Shown here: positions 1 through 10,914 of the stretch, piece after piece
Layout: every line of letters starts with the position of its first letter
Numbering within the stretch: the stretch's first letter is position 1
Assembly: GCF_029784165.1 (NCBI RefSeq)
Contig: NC_073696.1
Coordinates: 263,902,760 to 263,966,759 of the forward strand
Source of the DNA: Wyeomyia smithii
Taxonomy: Eukaryota > Arthropoda > Insecta > Diptera > Culicidae
Reading direction: 5' to 3'
DNA: 64,000 bases
Notes under the pieces: model-generated
Seen by the model: only the letters and a program-made list of their open reading frames with translations
The model's database searches: none
Told to the model about the DNA's origin: nothing
Program-made: the position numbers and the translations under genes

Positions 1-1310
1 TGCAACAATAGATTGGAAAATTTGCACGCCTTCATCAACATGCGGCAAAATTCTAATATTATGACAACAACTATTGAACTATTGAAAAATGTTGAGACAT
101 GTTTTGAACTCATATTTCGACCAATTAGAGCTGAAAAAACCAATATGAGTATTTTCGGAACCGAGGTTTTATCTAGAGACCGGAAATCAACCCAAATTGT
201 CAATATGACGTTCTCCGGTTTTTGGAAAACATTCTAAAATGGCTCAATCTAGAAACCATTTTGAAATGAAAATTATCTAATACCACTCATAATTGAAGCC
301 CAAAATCCAGTTCAGTCACAATTTTTAAATTCCAAGATGGGGGTTTCCGATTTCCAGAAAACATTCTGAAATGATCAAATTCTAGGTGTTTTTGGAATCT
401 AGATAAATCCCAGGGACCTAAAATCAACTTTAAACACCACTTTGAAATCCGAGATGATGATTTCCAGTTTCCAAAAATGTTCAAATATCACCCAATATGA
501 ACACTGCTGCAATCAAGATGATACACATAGGCCAAAAATCGTCATTTTGCCATTCGAAGTGGCAACTTCCGGTTGTTGGGTAACAAAAATCGACAGTCCA
601 GAACCGAGATGACACCCAGGGACATGATATCAAATCCAGACGCTATTGGAAAATGCGGTTACCGAAAATGACCATATACGACAGCCAGTGGCCGAAAATC
701 GACTTAACAGACCAAGTCCAATATGAAGAATTCCGGTTTCTGGAAATCAACCTATAATGACCGAACACCATCAAATATGGGTATTTTTGGAATCAAATTG
801 ATGCCAATACACCTGTAATCAGATATCAAGCCGTTTAGAAATCCAAGATGGTGACTTCCGGTTTTCATAAATCACCAAACATCACCCAAAATGGGTATTT
901 CTGTTATCGAGACCGGAGAACAAATCCAGACGCCTTTTTGCAACTCAACTGCAATTACGATATCCGGCTACTGGGATATACCAAATATCACCCAATATGG
1001 GTATTGCATAGAAGCTAAAAAATGATTACAGACGCCATTTTTAAATCAACGTTTAAAATCAACGTTAGGATGTTGGCAAACAGCCAAAAATGATCATTCC
1101 GTTATTGATACGATACCCAAAGATTGGAAATCAAATCCGACGCAATTTTAAAATCCAAGATAGTGATTTTATGATATCCGATTTTCACAATACCAAATAC
1201 CGAATACCAGGCGCCAAATCCAAGATAGTGATTTTCGGTTTCTGGAAAACATCCAAAATGATAGGTGATAATTATAAACATAAACATATTAATACAAAAT
1301 AATCCATCGT
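1..1310. repeat. Degenerate tandem repeat, CTTCCGGTTTCTGG-type units of about 125 bp
   Basis: Seen: a short motif close to GACTTCCGGTTTCTGGAAA recurs near 340, 455, 561, 727, 853 and 1235, each followed by ACCCAATATGGGTATTT-like text and a stretch resembling CCAGACGCCATTTTTAAAT. Spacing is irregular, about 100-130 bp. The same unit type recurs at 50640-51255, where it is one module of a larger element. No protein is encoded; open frames here are by-products of the repeat. The left edge is cut by the window. Confidence 0.7.
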
Positions 1311-2042
1311 TATTATTGAACTCATCTTTTGTTATCGTTCTCGAATGCAATAATGCAAGCCATGTTTATGTAGTTCTACGTTAAATTTGCGGTTGTGGCT
1401 TTGCACACAACATTACGAGATGAATACCTCATTAAAATTAAAATATATTGGACTTTTACTGATACTATTGATTTTGCTGATTCTCGCGGATTTTCTAATT
1501 AACGCTTTTTTACGCGATTTTTTACGCGGTTTTTTTACGAGGTACGTATACCCCACTTGATAAAACACTGACTGTATAGGCACAAATATTTTTATTAATG
1601 GATTATCTTATATTGTCGGAAATAATTGTTCACCACCCAACATTAACAGGTTGAGGTAGTTATAAAAATAAATGGATACCCTTTTCATTTGCAAAACGAA
1701 TACACTCCTTAAATTATTTGTAATCGAAATAACCATTTCAATTTGTTCATGTTTCGTGGGTTACGTGGGTTTTTTGCACGTGTTACTTGATTAGAGAATG
1801 CTTTAGTTTTTTTTTAGCCCAAATAATAAGCTTAGTAACAGAACGTTCCGTAAAGTTTTTGAGTTCTTTCCGAATGTATATTTTAGAGTTTTTTAAAGAA
1901 ATCGAAACGTTGTAGAAATAATAACAGAAAAACAGTTTTTAGGGGAGAATACATACATATACATATAGATATAACATGGTAATGCTAATTTTTGTTGTAA
2001 TTATGTACATTTGAGAGATATGCGGTTGTTGTAAACTTAATG
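1311..2042. other. AT-rich stretch without a gene
   Basis: No coding region recognised. Around 1490-1590 the text contains TTTTTACGCGATTTTTTACG and ends TGATAAAACACTGACTGTAT, which resembles the inner part and end of a small TA-type DNA element, but I could not find a matching second end. The rest shows no structure I can support. Confidence 0.4.
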
Positions 2043-2043
2043 G

Positions 2044-2073
2044 CGCAGCAACGCGGGCCGGGTATCAGCTAGT
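2044..2073 (+). mobile_element. Possible Helitron-type 3' terminus ending CTAGT
   Basis: Seen: GCGCAGCAACGCGGGCCGGG followed by TATCAGCTAGT, a GC-rich island in AT-rich DNA. A GC-rich end closing with CTRRT is the usual Helitron 3' terminus. No 5' end (TC...) was located and no clear hairpin can be drawn, so this is tentative. Confidence 0.3.
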
Positions 2074-2075
2074 AC

Positions 2076-3745
2076 ACTATAATTTCGAAAGTATATTCAA
2101 TTCCGAATCAAATGAAAGCAGTTTTGTGGAAATCGGTTGATATTTGGCTATCGCACATTTATTTCACGGACCTGCAAATGATGAAAAAATGCAAGAACTT
2201 TTGATGTGACCTCGTGTGGTTGGAACTTTAGTCAAATGTTACTTGCGCGTTTACTCTAAGATTTTCAAATATCACAAAAATTATTAGTTATGGTCAAAAT
2301 CCTGTTTTTTACCTTAGCTCACATTTTTATGTTTAATACGGTTATTTTTCAACCGATTTTTTATATTTTGGCTGTTTTGGAAAAGTGAAAAATAGAGCAT
2401 TTGAAACATATAAATATGTCTAGAAAGTTTACCTGTATGTGATGAATAGTTTTAAAATAAATAAGATGGTTTATGTTATTTTCAAATTTTTCCAAATTTA
2501 TTCGCAATTTTTCACACATTTTTATAATGATGGAGCTTCAATTGCTGTAAAATTTGGAAAGTTCTTTTTAGTACCAAACGGAAACAATAGGTGTTGTTAA
2601 TGAAAGTATGTTATAATTATGCTGAGAAATGATTTGATGAAATCTAAGTATATGGTGAAAAACATCAAGTCATATCTCAGCCTCAGGTTTTTCAGAAACC
2701 GGAAGTCGCCATCTTGGATTTCAAAATGGTATGTATTTGGAGACATGCCAGAAGAAGGAAGGATGTCGAACCATTATGGACATGTTTGTTACACCTAAGA
2801 ACATTCACCTGTCAAATTTGGTTGTATTTGCTTCATTGGTTCTCGAGGTGCGAAATTTGTGTTTCATTTGTATGGGACCTCTCCCTTCTAGAAGAGGAAG
2901 GGGTATCAAACCATTATTGATATATTTGTTACCCCTAAAAACATTCACCTGCTGAATTTGGTTCCATTTAGTTGCTTAGTTCTCAAGATGTGCAGAAATT
3001 TGTATTTCATTTGCATGAAACCCCTCCCTTCCAGAAAAGGGAAGGGTTTCAAACCAATTTGGACATATTTGTCCCTCCTTAAAACATCCACATGCCAAAT
3101 TTGGTTTCATTTGTTTGGTTGGTTTTCGAGATGTGCATGAATTTATGTTTTATTTCTATGGGACCCCTCCCTTCCTGATGAGGGAGGGGTCTCAAACTAT
3201 CTTAGTCACCTTTCTCGGCCCCTAAAACCTATATATACAAAATTTCACGCCGATCGGTCCAGTAGTTTCCAAGCCTATATGAATCAGACAGACAGACAGA
3301 CAGAGCTGCATTTTTATATGCTTAGATATAACTTAGCCAAATATCAACCGATTTTTACAGAACTACTTTCAATTGGTTCGGAATTGAATAAAATTTCAAA
3401 ATTATAGTATATGTGTGGTGAAAAAGTCTAAAAAATTAGATTTAAGCTTAAATAACTCAACATGTTTTATTGTTATTAGAACAATCCTGTATATATGTTG
3501 AAAGCTCTATTTGTTCTCTTTCTAAAACTGCTATAATACTGGAAATCGGTTGATAAATGACTAAGTTAAAAAATATTATGTGCGCTGAAGTCCAAAAAAT
3601 CGTATTTTGACCATAACTTCAGATTTTGGGGGTGTTTGGAAAATTTCTAGTACTCGCGAATATTACACTCAACAAGACCTACAACCTACACTAGGTCACT
3701 TCAGAAGTTCTAAATCGCTGTAGCACAGTGTAATTGATCACAGCA
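2076..3745. repeat. Inverted-repeat-rich complex with AATCGGTTGATATTTGGCT units
   Basis: Seen: about 73 bp at 2076-2148 (beginning ACTATAATTTCGAAAGTAT) matches the reverse complement of 3336-3408 with scattered differences. Separately, 2190-2460 resembles the reverse complement of 3450-3710, sharing AGTTATGGTCAAAAT and CAACCGATTT. The order of the two pairs is not that of one simple palindrome, so this looks like a repeat family present in both orientations rather than one clean element. It encloses the 142-bp unit array at 2690-3330. No coding potential. Confidence 0.55.
2690..3330 (-). repeat. Tandem ~142-bp units with C/T-rich hairpins
   Basis: Seen: three units with hairpins centred near 2890, 3033 and 3176 (CCCTCCCTT ... 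AAGGGAGGG type), spaced about 142-143 bp. Between them runs text meaning, on the minus strand, ACACAAATTTCTGCACATCT and AACCAAATTTGGCAGGTGAA. The array ends at 3280-3330 with CAGACAGACAGACAGA. The array at 49745-50640 is the same family in the opposite orientation. Confidence 0.8.
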
Positions 3746-3768
3746 ATTGTAAAATTAGAGCGGGGGCC

Positions 3769-3780
3769 TAGTGTGGTTGG
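3769..3780 (+). promoter_or_regulatory. RNA polymerase III A box of the SINE
   Basis: TAGTGTGGTTGG fits TRGYNNARNNGG at all but one position. Confidence 0.8.
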
Positions 3781-3811
3781 TAACGTCTCCGCCAATCACG
3801 CTCGACGCCTG

Positions 3812-3822
3812 GGTTCGAAACC
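3812..3822 (+). promoter_or_regulatory. RNA polymerase III B box of the SINE
   Basis: GGTTCGAAACC is an exact match to GGTTCGANNCC, 31 bp after the A box, as in tRNA genes. Confidence 0.9.
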
Positions 3823-4318
3823 CACCGCCGACATAGGTGTTGATGGTTGTGAGATGGCGTGATCCACTCACAACCAACCCAACTGGTCCAGATTCAATCC
3901 TAGCCGATACCGGGAGATTTTCTGAGGCGAAAAATCTCTGGGATCACGCCTTTCATCGCATGAGGAAGTAAAAGCGGTGGGGCCGGTCCGTTGATAAACG
4001 GGTCGTGAGTTAGGGTCCTGGGTGTGGAAGTCGCCTCCCTGGGCGTCGGTGATTGGCCACAACAGTGGCGAAACTAGACCGACGGAAAATAAGCGAGAAT
4101 AAAAAAAAAAAGCAATTGTAAAATTTGATTCTCTTCTTCTCACAGCCTTTTCGTGGAAGCTATTGAAACACTCATTCACCAAGCATTCTGATATCAAATC
4201 ACTCGTAGCACTACTTTTCTAAACAATTTACTCACTGTTTTCAAACATGAATTGTTTAAAAGTCACGGAGCGATATATCACGCGTTATTTTTTCTAGCAT
4301 TCACACATACCTACTTAC

Positions 4319-5587
4319 TTAGATGGCCGTACGTCCTAAGACATGGCCTGCATAACGTGGTTCCGCCAATTTACTCGGTCCACGGCTGCCTGCCTCCAGT
4401 TCCGCGGGCACCCGGAACTCTGCAGATCGTGCTCCATCTGGTCCACCCATCTCGCTCGTTGTGCCCCTTGCCTTTTCATTCCCACCGGATTTGAAGCGAA
4501 CACCAAGTGCAGGGTAGCAATCCGGCATTCTAGCTACATGCCCTGCCCAGCGTATCCTTCTAGCTTTGGCCACTTTCTGAATACTGGGTTCACCGCAGAG
4601 GCGCGCAAGCTCGTGGTTCATCTTACGCCTCCACACTCCGTTCTCCTGCACTCTGCCAAAGATGGTTCTTAGCACCCAACGTTCGAAAACTCCGAGTGCT
4701 CGCAAGTCCTCCTCGAGCATTGTCCACGTGTCATGCCCGTAGAGAACGACCGGTCTTATTAGCGTTTTGTACAGGATACACTTGGTGCGAAGACTGAGAT
4801 TTTGCGACCGTAGTTTCTTATGGAGCCCATAGTAGGCACGACTTCCACTGAAAATACGTCTCCTTATCTCCCGGATGGTATCGTTGTTCTCAGTTACCGG
4901 AGAGCCGAGGTACACAAACTCGTCGACCACCTCGAACTCATCCCCGTCGATTGTCACCGTATTGCCTAGGCGTGCCCTGTCGTGCTCGGACCCACCTGCA
5001 AGCATATACTTAGTTTTTGACGTATTAATCTTCAGTGCGATCCTATCTGCTTTACGTTTTAGTCGGGTATACTGGTCTGCCACCGTCTCAAATGTTCTGC
5101 CGACAAAATCCATGTCATCCGCAAAGCAAAAAAATTGACCTGATCTGTTGAAAATCGTGCCCCGCATGTCAAACCCCGCTCGTCTCATACCACCCTCTAG
5201 CGCGACGTTAAACAATAAGCAAGAGACACCATCACCTTGTCGGAGCGCCCTGTGAGACTCGAATGGGTCCGACGTTCCACCCGAAATTCTCACACAACGC
5301 ATAACATCCTCCATCGTAGCCTTAATCAGTCTTGTCTGCTTCTCCGGAAAGCCATTTTCGTCGAGAATTTTCCATAGCTCTTGTCGGTTTATTGTATCGT
5401 ATGCGGCTTTAAAAGCAACGAAAAAATAGTGTGTCGGGAGTCTAAACTCGCGGCACTTTCGGAGGATCTGCCGCAGTGTAAAGATTTGGTCAGTCGTAGA
5501 CCGTCCTTCCATGAAGCCGGCCTGGTAGCTTCCTACAAACCTGCTGGCCAATGGTAACAGGCGTTGGAAGATGACCTGGGAAAACAC
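4319..5587 (-). pseudogene. RTE reverse transcriptase, C-terminal two-thirds (422 codons open)
   Basis: Copies element RNA into DNA at the nicked target. Seen, in order: FQRLLPLA and SYQAGFMEGRSTTDQIFTLR near the start; the first catalytic Asp region as FFVAFKAAYDTINR, where the usual FIDFKAAYD has lost its Asp (D to A); RALRQGDGVSCLLFNVALEG (motif B); FCFADDMDFVG (active-site FADD, about 5114-5125); KINTSKTKYML; FVYLGS; then RTKCILYKTLIRPVVLYG and RRIRWAGHVARMPD near the end. The Asp loss in motif A should abolish activity. The first codon is simply the first ATG of the open stretch; the real frame continues upstream through a frameshift near 5590-5700. It stops about 10 bp before the 3' repeats, so the C-terminus is probably near native apart from frame wander after about 4500. 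Confidence 0.85.
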
Positions 5588-5930
5588 TTTGTAGGCGGCA
5601 TTCAGGACTGTGATCGCTCGATAGTTCTGGCAGTCTAGTTTGTCGCCCTTTTTGTATATGGAGCAGATAACCCAATTCCCTTCTTTCCACTCCTCCGGTA
5701 GCTGTTCTGTTTCCCAGATCTCGACGATCTAGCCGATGCAGCGAGCTAGCCAGTTTGTCGGGGCTCATCTTAATAAGCTCAGCTCCGATGCCGTCTTTTC
5801 CGGCCGCTTTGTTGTTCTTGAGCTGCCGGATCGCATCCTTAACTTCGTTTATTGTTGGGGGTGGCACATCTTCGTCGTTCGTTGCACCGACCACGTCTTC
5901 TCCGCTCCTGTTGTGATCTCCTGCTCGCAC
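5490..5930 (-). pseudogene. RTE linker and start of reverse transcriptase
   Basis: Seen: EVKDAIRQLKNNKAAGKDGI then GAELIKMSPDKL, the standard RT fingers region of RTE and related LINEs (..NKAPGPDGI..). After DKLASSLHRLD the frame drifts, and the native continuation (type VICSIYKKGDKLDCQNYRAI) is readable only in another frame, so a small indel sits near 5720-5740. From there on this open frame is out of phase and overlaps the true RT frame at 5490-5587. Confidence 0.8.
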
Positions 5931-5989
5931 GCCATTCAGGTGTTCATCGTAGTGCTGCTTTCACCTTTCGATCACCTCACGATCATCCA

Positions 5990-7120
5990 TCAAAATACCT
6001 CCATTCTTATCCCTACACATTTCGGCTCGTGGGACAAAGCCTCTGCGGGATCCGTTGAGTTTTTGGTTGATCTTTCGTGTTTCGTGTGTGCGGTGCAGCT
6101 GCTCGAGTTCATCACATTCCCTCTCTCCCTGGCGACGCTTTTTTCCTTGAAGAGTTGGACTTGCTGCCTCCGTTTCAGTCTATATCGCTCCACATTCTGA
6201 CGGGTGGCTCTACGCAGCATTGTTGCCAGCGCTGCGTTCTTTTCCTCCAAAATCTGCCGACATTCTTCGTCAAACCACTCGTTACGTCGATTCGGTTGCA
6301 CGTGTCCCAGGACTTCCTCCGCAGCACTGCTGATAGCTGTTTTCACGGCATTCCAGCGATCCCCTAGATGGGCTTCTTCAAGCTCTCCCTCTTCTGGCAG
6401 TGCAGCTTCGAGCGATGACGCGTACTGTGTTGCGATGTCGTGTTGCTTCTGTCGCGCGAGATTATACCGTGGCGGGCAACGGTACCGTATGTCATTCACA
6501 ACGGATAGTTTTTGACGTATCTTAACCATCACTAGGTAGCGATCCGAATCGATGTTAGCGCCTCGATGTGATCTGACATCGATAATGTCCGAGAAGTGCC
6601 GACCATCTATCAAAACGTGGTCGATTTGTGTTTCTGTTCTATTCGGTGATCTCCAGGTGAGTCTATGGTGGAGGCTATGCTGGAAGAAGGTGCCACGTAT
6701 GGCCATGTTCTTGGAGGTGGCAAAGTCGATTAGTCTGAGGCCATTTTCATTCGTCAGCTGGTGTGCACTGAATCGTTCAATCACCGGTCTATACTCCTCC
6801 TCCTGGCCAACCTGAGCGTTGTAATCCCCGATAATGGTCTTGACATCATGTTTTGGACAGCGGTCATATTCACTCTCCAACTGCGCGTAGAATTCGTCCT
6901 TGTCGTCATCGGTACTTCCGAGGTGTGGGCTATGCACGTTGATAATACTAATGTTGAAGAAACGGCCTTTGATCCTCAACCTGCACATTCTAGGGCTGAT
7001 TGGCCACCACCTGATCATCCGCTTCTGCATCTCTCCCATCACTATATAAGATGTTCCCAGCTCATGTGTGCTTCCACAACTTTGGTAGATCGTGTGACCA
7101 TCTCTGTACGTACGCACCAT
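5990..7120 (-). pseudogene. RTE AP-like endonuclease and EN-RT linker
   Basis: Nicks the target to prime reverse transcription. Seen, in order: DGHTIYQSCGSTHELGT, RMCRLRIKGRFFNISIINVH, KTIIGDYNAQVG (the GDFN-type metal site), LTWRSPN and QIDHVLIDGRHF. The conserved SDH triad appears as SDR at about 6539-6547, so the catalytic His is lost (CAC to CGC). After the endonuclease come RNEWFDEECRQILEEKNAAL and a Lys/Arg-rich linker (YRLKRRQQVQLFKEK) usual for RTE. Reading fails after VMNSSSCTAHTKHE, where the native text appears to need another frame. The N-terminal part of the domain lies upstream in a different frame (7130-7483). Confidence 0.87.
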
Positions 7121-7129
7121 CGTCCCCTT

Positions 7130-7483
7130 CTAGCATACCTCCTGCAGCGTTACGATGGTTATCCTGCGGGTCTTCGATTCCTGGGAAAGCACGCGGGTAC
7201 TTTCTAGGTAGTTGAGTAGGTAGATCGGCAGTTTCATGTTCCAAAAATCCGTTTGTCCGTTTTCGTTGTCTAGCGTGGTCCTAGCTGATTGTTCCGGTCC
7301 GTAATTAATGTTATTGCGTTCGTTGCTGTTGTTTTTTTCTGGTGCAGGCTTGCAAGGCCAGCGACCAATGTCCCGGGCACTATCAGGACTTGAGAAGGAC
7401 ACTGCGTTACTTAGAACGCTTCTGTTGGTGTCGATCCCAGGAAACTCCCTTCCGAGGAAGGAAGCCCCGCCCCCTGTCAGCAT
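7130..7483 (-). pseudogene. RTE endonuclease N-terminal segment
   Basis: Seen: LNYLESTRVLSQESKTRRIT followed by IVTLQEVC; the TLQEV motif carries the first catalytic Glu of AP-type endonucleases (IALQETRW in relatives). The frame then shifts by one, near 7125-7130, into the main endonuclease frame. Upstream residues (MLTGGGASFLGREFPGIDTN) have no match I recognise and may be 5' untranslated sequence of the element. Confidence 0.7.
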
Positions 7484-8400
7484 GCGACCAGTAGTCCCAC
7501 CAGTGTTGGTTGGTTGATCTTTCCACTGGTTACTCGCACATCAATTGGTATCACGAGAAGGTAGGGGTTCGGTTACTAGAAGGCTGAGGCTCACTAGTGG
7601 GAACTGTCATGCGCCTTTGGTCCAGTCATTTGTTACTGCTCAGCCTGAAGGGCTTTTGCCAAAACCCCTAGTCCCTGGTCGTTCCTCTGGGGACTGTTTG
7701 GGGTTGGGTTCCCAAGACCTCTTTTCTTTACTCCCTGTCGGCCGTGAGAGACTCGAAGGTCCTCAGGGTCGGCTCCGGGTCTACTTCGGAACCAAGAATT
7801 CAACTCACTTATATTTTTACTAGTTTTTATTTTAAACAACCACTCACTCTGCTTGTCCGAATGTGGGGGAGGCACGTGGCCTGCGCTGGTTGCTCTAGCG
7901 GTACCGCTGCTGCTTTGCACGGTGCTCGTCGCGATGGTCGCCTCGATGCCGTTGGTGGAGGGAACAACAGCCCGTCGTAGTTCCTGTCCAGGATGACTAC
8001 GACCTCACAAGCTGCGTCAAACCGGGGGTCCGGTCGGTGGCATTTCCGCCTGGATTCAGCCAGACTATGTTAACGGGTCCTGGTGGGTTTTTGTGGAGAG
8101 AAGCTTTGGGTTATATCCAATGCACAATTTTTCGGCGTTCCTCTGTCGTACCTGACTTATTTTTCTTAACCGGCTCACTAATTCTTGGTGCTAAATATCA
8201 CTTCAATGGCACGAAATGGCCTTCCTTCGTATAGAATTGGTTCTCGTTTGTGGGGTCTTCACCCAGTAATCACGTCTGCACTCGTCGCCGGTCAGGTTAA
8301 GAAGACCGTATCCGGCTCCCAAGCTTCTCTACCACCTATTAGCATCTTTATCTGCAACTCTCTCCGTGCATAGTGCAGCAGATTTCGTGCGGTGCATCAG
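7484..8400 (-). other. Probable 5' region of the RTE element
   Basis: No known protein. GC-richer than its surroundings and with a C/G-rich, codon-like texture on the minus strand, including a 95-codon frame at 7633-7920 (begins MQSSSGTARATSAGHVPPPH). It lies directly upstream of the endonuclease, so it may be a 5' UTR or a small ORF1. RTE elements often have no or a tiny ORF1; I cannot decide. Confidence 0.4.
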
Positions 8401-9339
8401 CAGGGTTGTATTTTCAGTTTTTAGCACAAATTGTTTTTAATTATTTATGACTTTATTGTTCACTGGAGTTTTAATATTAATTTTAGTCCCTACATTGAAT
8501 TATTTTAACACTCTGACTTTATTAACATTTAATAGATAAGAAAGTATTTTAACAAACAAAATAGAACATAATTACAATTAAACGCATGCCCAACCTAAAC
8601 ATAAACAAAAAACATCGAGATAGTAACTACTACACTACACTACTTATTTCCTTGCTTGCACTTTCCTGCATGGGCATTGTAGGGCAAGAGTTGCGCAACG
8701 GTAACACATTAACCAATCACACATCACACATACTCTAGCTAAAATATGCTATAACATTGTAAGAAAATGTCTTAGAGATGTGTGGTCTTCGACAAAAACA
8801 TATGTTTCTTATGCCCAAATGCTTCTTTAGAACAACGATTTCTTGTAAAAAAACAAATATCAAAATTTAAATACAAAAAACTCACTTTTAAGTAACTTTT
8901 TTCAAAATACTCTGTAACTCTGTACCCAATGAAGATAAGAATTTTGTTTGTTCAGCAAACTTTCATATTTTTACATGTTCTAAAACTTTTCTAAACAAAC
9001 CATTCCTCTATCTCTTAACACAAGAAAGTTAGTATTTTTAATTTATGAAAACTGCAACATATGCTCGCCGTACCTTAATATAAGTGGATTGGAACAACTG
9101 GAGCTTTTGGCTTTTCAATTTATTCCTTCAGTTTCGGACAAATCCTATCAATCGAAAAAAAATTCTTTCTTCCGGGTTCTAAGTAAGGTAAAAGCTCTGG
9201 TATTTAAAATACCGAGAGATTACAATAATATCATGTATCCCCAAACTCTTTCAAGCTTTAGTGAACCAGAAAACAATTGACCAAGTGAAAAATCGCAACC
9301 AACATGGGTTCTACTAAGGAAGGTCCACAGCCATCAATA
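8401..9339. other. AT-rich intergenic stretch
   Basis: No coding region, terminal repeat or RNA gene recognised. Contains poly-A/T tracts only. Confidence 0.4.
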
Positions 9340-9341
9340 TA

Positions 9342-10293
9342 AAGGGTGATTTTTTAAGAATTTTGGTTTTTCTTTTAAAAAAAATACAAATAAAAATTAC
9401 AAAACTGTATGAAATCTTTATTTGAGCCGATAAATTGGTTTATTCCATTTACTTTTCAAAGATAATTTCATTCAAATGTTGGTCACGGCTACGTTTTAAA
9501 TGGTCCATACGAAAAGTCCAATTTTGGGTCACTTTTTCGAGCATTTCGGCTGGTATCTCGCGAATCACGCGTGTAATGTTGTCTTCCAAGGCTGGAATTG
9601 TTGTTGCTTTATCCGCATAGTCGAGAGACTAAATGTAGCCCCACAAAAAATAATCTAGCGGTATTAAATCGCATGATCTAGGCGGCCAATTCACCGGTCC
9701 ATTTCGTGAGATGAATTGCTCACCGAACTCATTCCGCAATATGTCCATTGATTCGCGCGAAGTGTGGCACGTTGCTCCGTCTTGCTGGAACCACATGTCA
9801 ACAAGACCCAGCTCTTCTATTTCCGGCAAAAAAAATCAGAAATCATCACGCGATAGCGAGAGCCATTGACCGTAACGTTGCGATTTTGGTCATCTTTGAA
9901 GAAGTACGAACCAATGATACCTCCAGCGTGTAACCCGCACCAAACCGTGCATTTTTCTGGGTGCATTGGCGATTGCCTTTTTCTGGGTGCATTGCCGTAT
10001 TGCCTCTGGTTGCTCTTCGATCCAAATGCGGCAATTTTGCTTAATAACATACCCATTTAACCAGAAATGAGCTTCGTCACTGAACACAATTTTTCGGTAA
10101 AAAAGTGGATTTTCGGCAAGTTGTTCTAAGGCCCAAAAATTCGATTATTTGTAAGCGTTGTTCAGGTGTAAGTCTGTTCATGGTGAAATTGCAAACCAAA
10201 CTGAGTACATTAGACTTTGACAGCTGTCAGAATTCCCGCGTAAACTGTCAAATCTGAATACACGAAAAACCAAGTAGCGAAAAAATCACCCTT
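9342..10293 (-). mobile_element. mariner-like (Tc1/mariner, DD41D spacing) element, internally deleted
   Basis: Seen: terminal inverted repeats AAGGGTGATTTTTT at the left (9342) and its complement at the right (AAAAAATCACCCTT ending 10293). A second matching block, TTGGTTTTTC against GAAAAACCAA, lies about 8 bp further in. Both ends are flanked by TA (9340-9341 and 10294-10295), the family's target. Length 952 bp is short for an autonomous copy. The minus strand encodes a degraded transposase (see next). A 26-bp near-direct duplication (TTTTTCTGGGTGCATTG) sits at 9951-9997. Confidence 0.9.
9629..10195 (-). pseudogene. DD41D-type mariner transposase remnant
   Basis: Cuts and pastes the element. 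Seen in pieces over three frames: MNRLTPEQRLQIIEF (start, about 10180); LAENPLFYRKI with the first catalytic Asp in FSDEAHFWLNGYV; a broken middle (GIIGSYFFKDDQNRNVTVNG); WFQQDGATCHTSRESM with the second Asp; and RSCDLIPLDYFLWGYI with the third. There are 41 residues between the second and third Asp, the spacing of the rosa-like DD41D lineage. The N-terminal helix-turn-helix domain is missing: the first about 15 residues run almost directly into the catalytic domain, so a single internal deletion removed DNA binding. Several frameshifts also lie in the catalytic part. Confidence 0.85.
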
Positions 10294-10295
10294 TA

Positions 10296-10909
10296 CTTGA
10301 ATTCCTTTCCCAAGTAACACGGTTAGTCTTCAATAAGTTTAGGTAATTGATATATAACAAATCTCGTCACTATAACAATAACGTATAAACTTATATACAA
10401 CTTGTTAACAACTCAAACAGCGCAAGGGGCGGAGCCAATATAAAACATATATTCAACTTCAAATGAATTGTTCACACGACTTATATAAAACAACTTTATA
10501 ACGACTATAACCACCACTCTTACATTTCCAGTACCAACAAATGGTGCCTGTTATTAGAAGGTAATAAACAAATTGCACAAATGAGTTGAAATTTCACTCG
10601 CTGATGATTGTTTTTAATACATACAAAACAGATGACCCACGAAAATAATCATGGCTCTTCATTTGAGAAATTATCAAGACAATTCATTGATAGAATAGGG
10701 TGTTGGTATAGTGATTAAATACAATAAATCTACGTGCGATTTCAGATTTGTCGTGAATATTTGCCTTGTACTTCGTTGAAATTCACGCGCTTCAAAAATA
10801 CCACAATATGATAGTAATCAATATCATATTTCTTTTTAAATTGGAAATAAAGAAAAAAGTAACAGATGAACTCTATTGGAATGAGCCTCAGGTATATATT
10901 TTCGAAAGG
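10296..10909. other. AT-rich stretch without a gene
   Basis: No coding region recognised. TATATAAC-type repeats at 10340-10500 resemble MITE interior, but no paired ends were found. Confidence 0.35.
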
Positions 10910-10914
10910 ATTAT

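Larger units (their letters stand above)
3757..4110 (+). mobile_element. tRNA-derived SINE (Feilai-like)
   Basis: A short non-coding retroposon, transcribed by RNA polymerase III and copied by a partner LINE. Seen: a perfect 15-bp target-site duplication, AGCAATTGTAAAATT, at 3742-3756 and 4111-4125; a tRNA-type A box TAGTGTGGTTGG at 3769-3780; a B box GGTTCGAAACC at 3812-3822; and a terminal A run of about 10 at 4101-4110. The body is about 354 bp. Known: Feilai is a tRNA-related SINE of Aedes with this layout; the family name is from memory. The perfect TSD and near-consensus promoter boxes point to a fairly young insertion. The 109-residue frame on the opposite strand is a shadow. Confidence 0.93.
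4308..8400 (-). mobile_element. RTE-clade non-LTR retrotransposon (JAM1-like), broken
   Basis: Seen: on the minus strand, an AP-type endonuclease followed by a reverse transcriptase in one long ORF2-like region, broken by frameshifts near 7125, 5960 and 5700. The 3' end is a short run of ACTT/CCTA repeats (4308-4320), like the (ACTT)n end of the second copy at 21393-21408; short tandem 3' tails without poly(A) are typical of RTE. The 5' limit is uncertain: similar-looking text continues to about 8400, but no target-site duplication was found. Clade call rests on the EN-RT order, the F(A)DD active site, the RWAGHVARMPD C-terminal motif and resemblance to the mosquito RTE element JAM1. Confidence 0.85.

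Noticed and set aside
1485..1590. Complete MITE with ACGCG motifs
   Set aside because: Only one end-like sequence is visible; no inverted partner or flanking duplication.
3868..4197. 109-codon minus-strand frame as a gene
   Set aside because: It lies on the antisense strand of the SINE and crosses its A tail and TSD.
5736..7207. Long plus-strand frames (up to 154 codons) opposite the RTE element
   Set aside because: They are antisense shadows of the endonuclease and RT coding on the minus strand.
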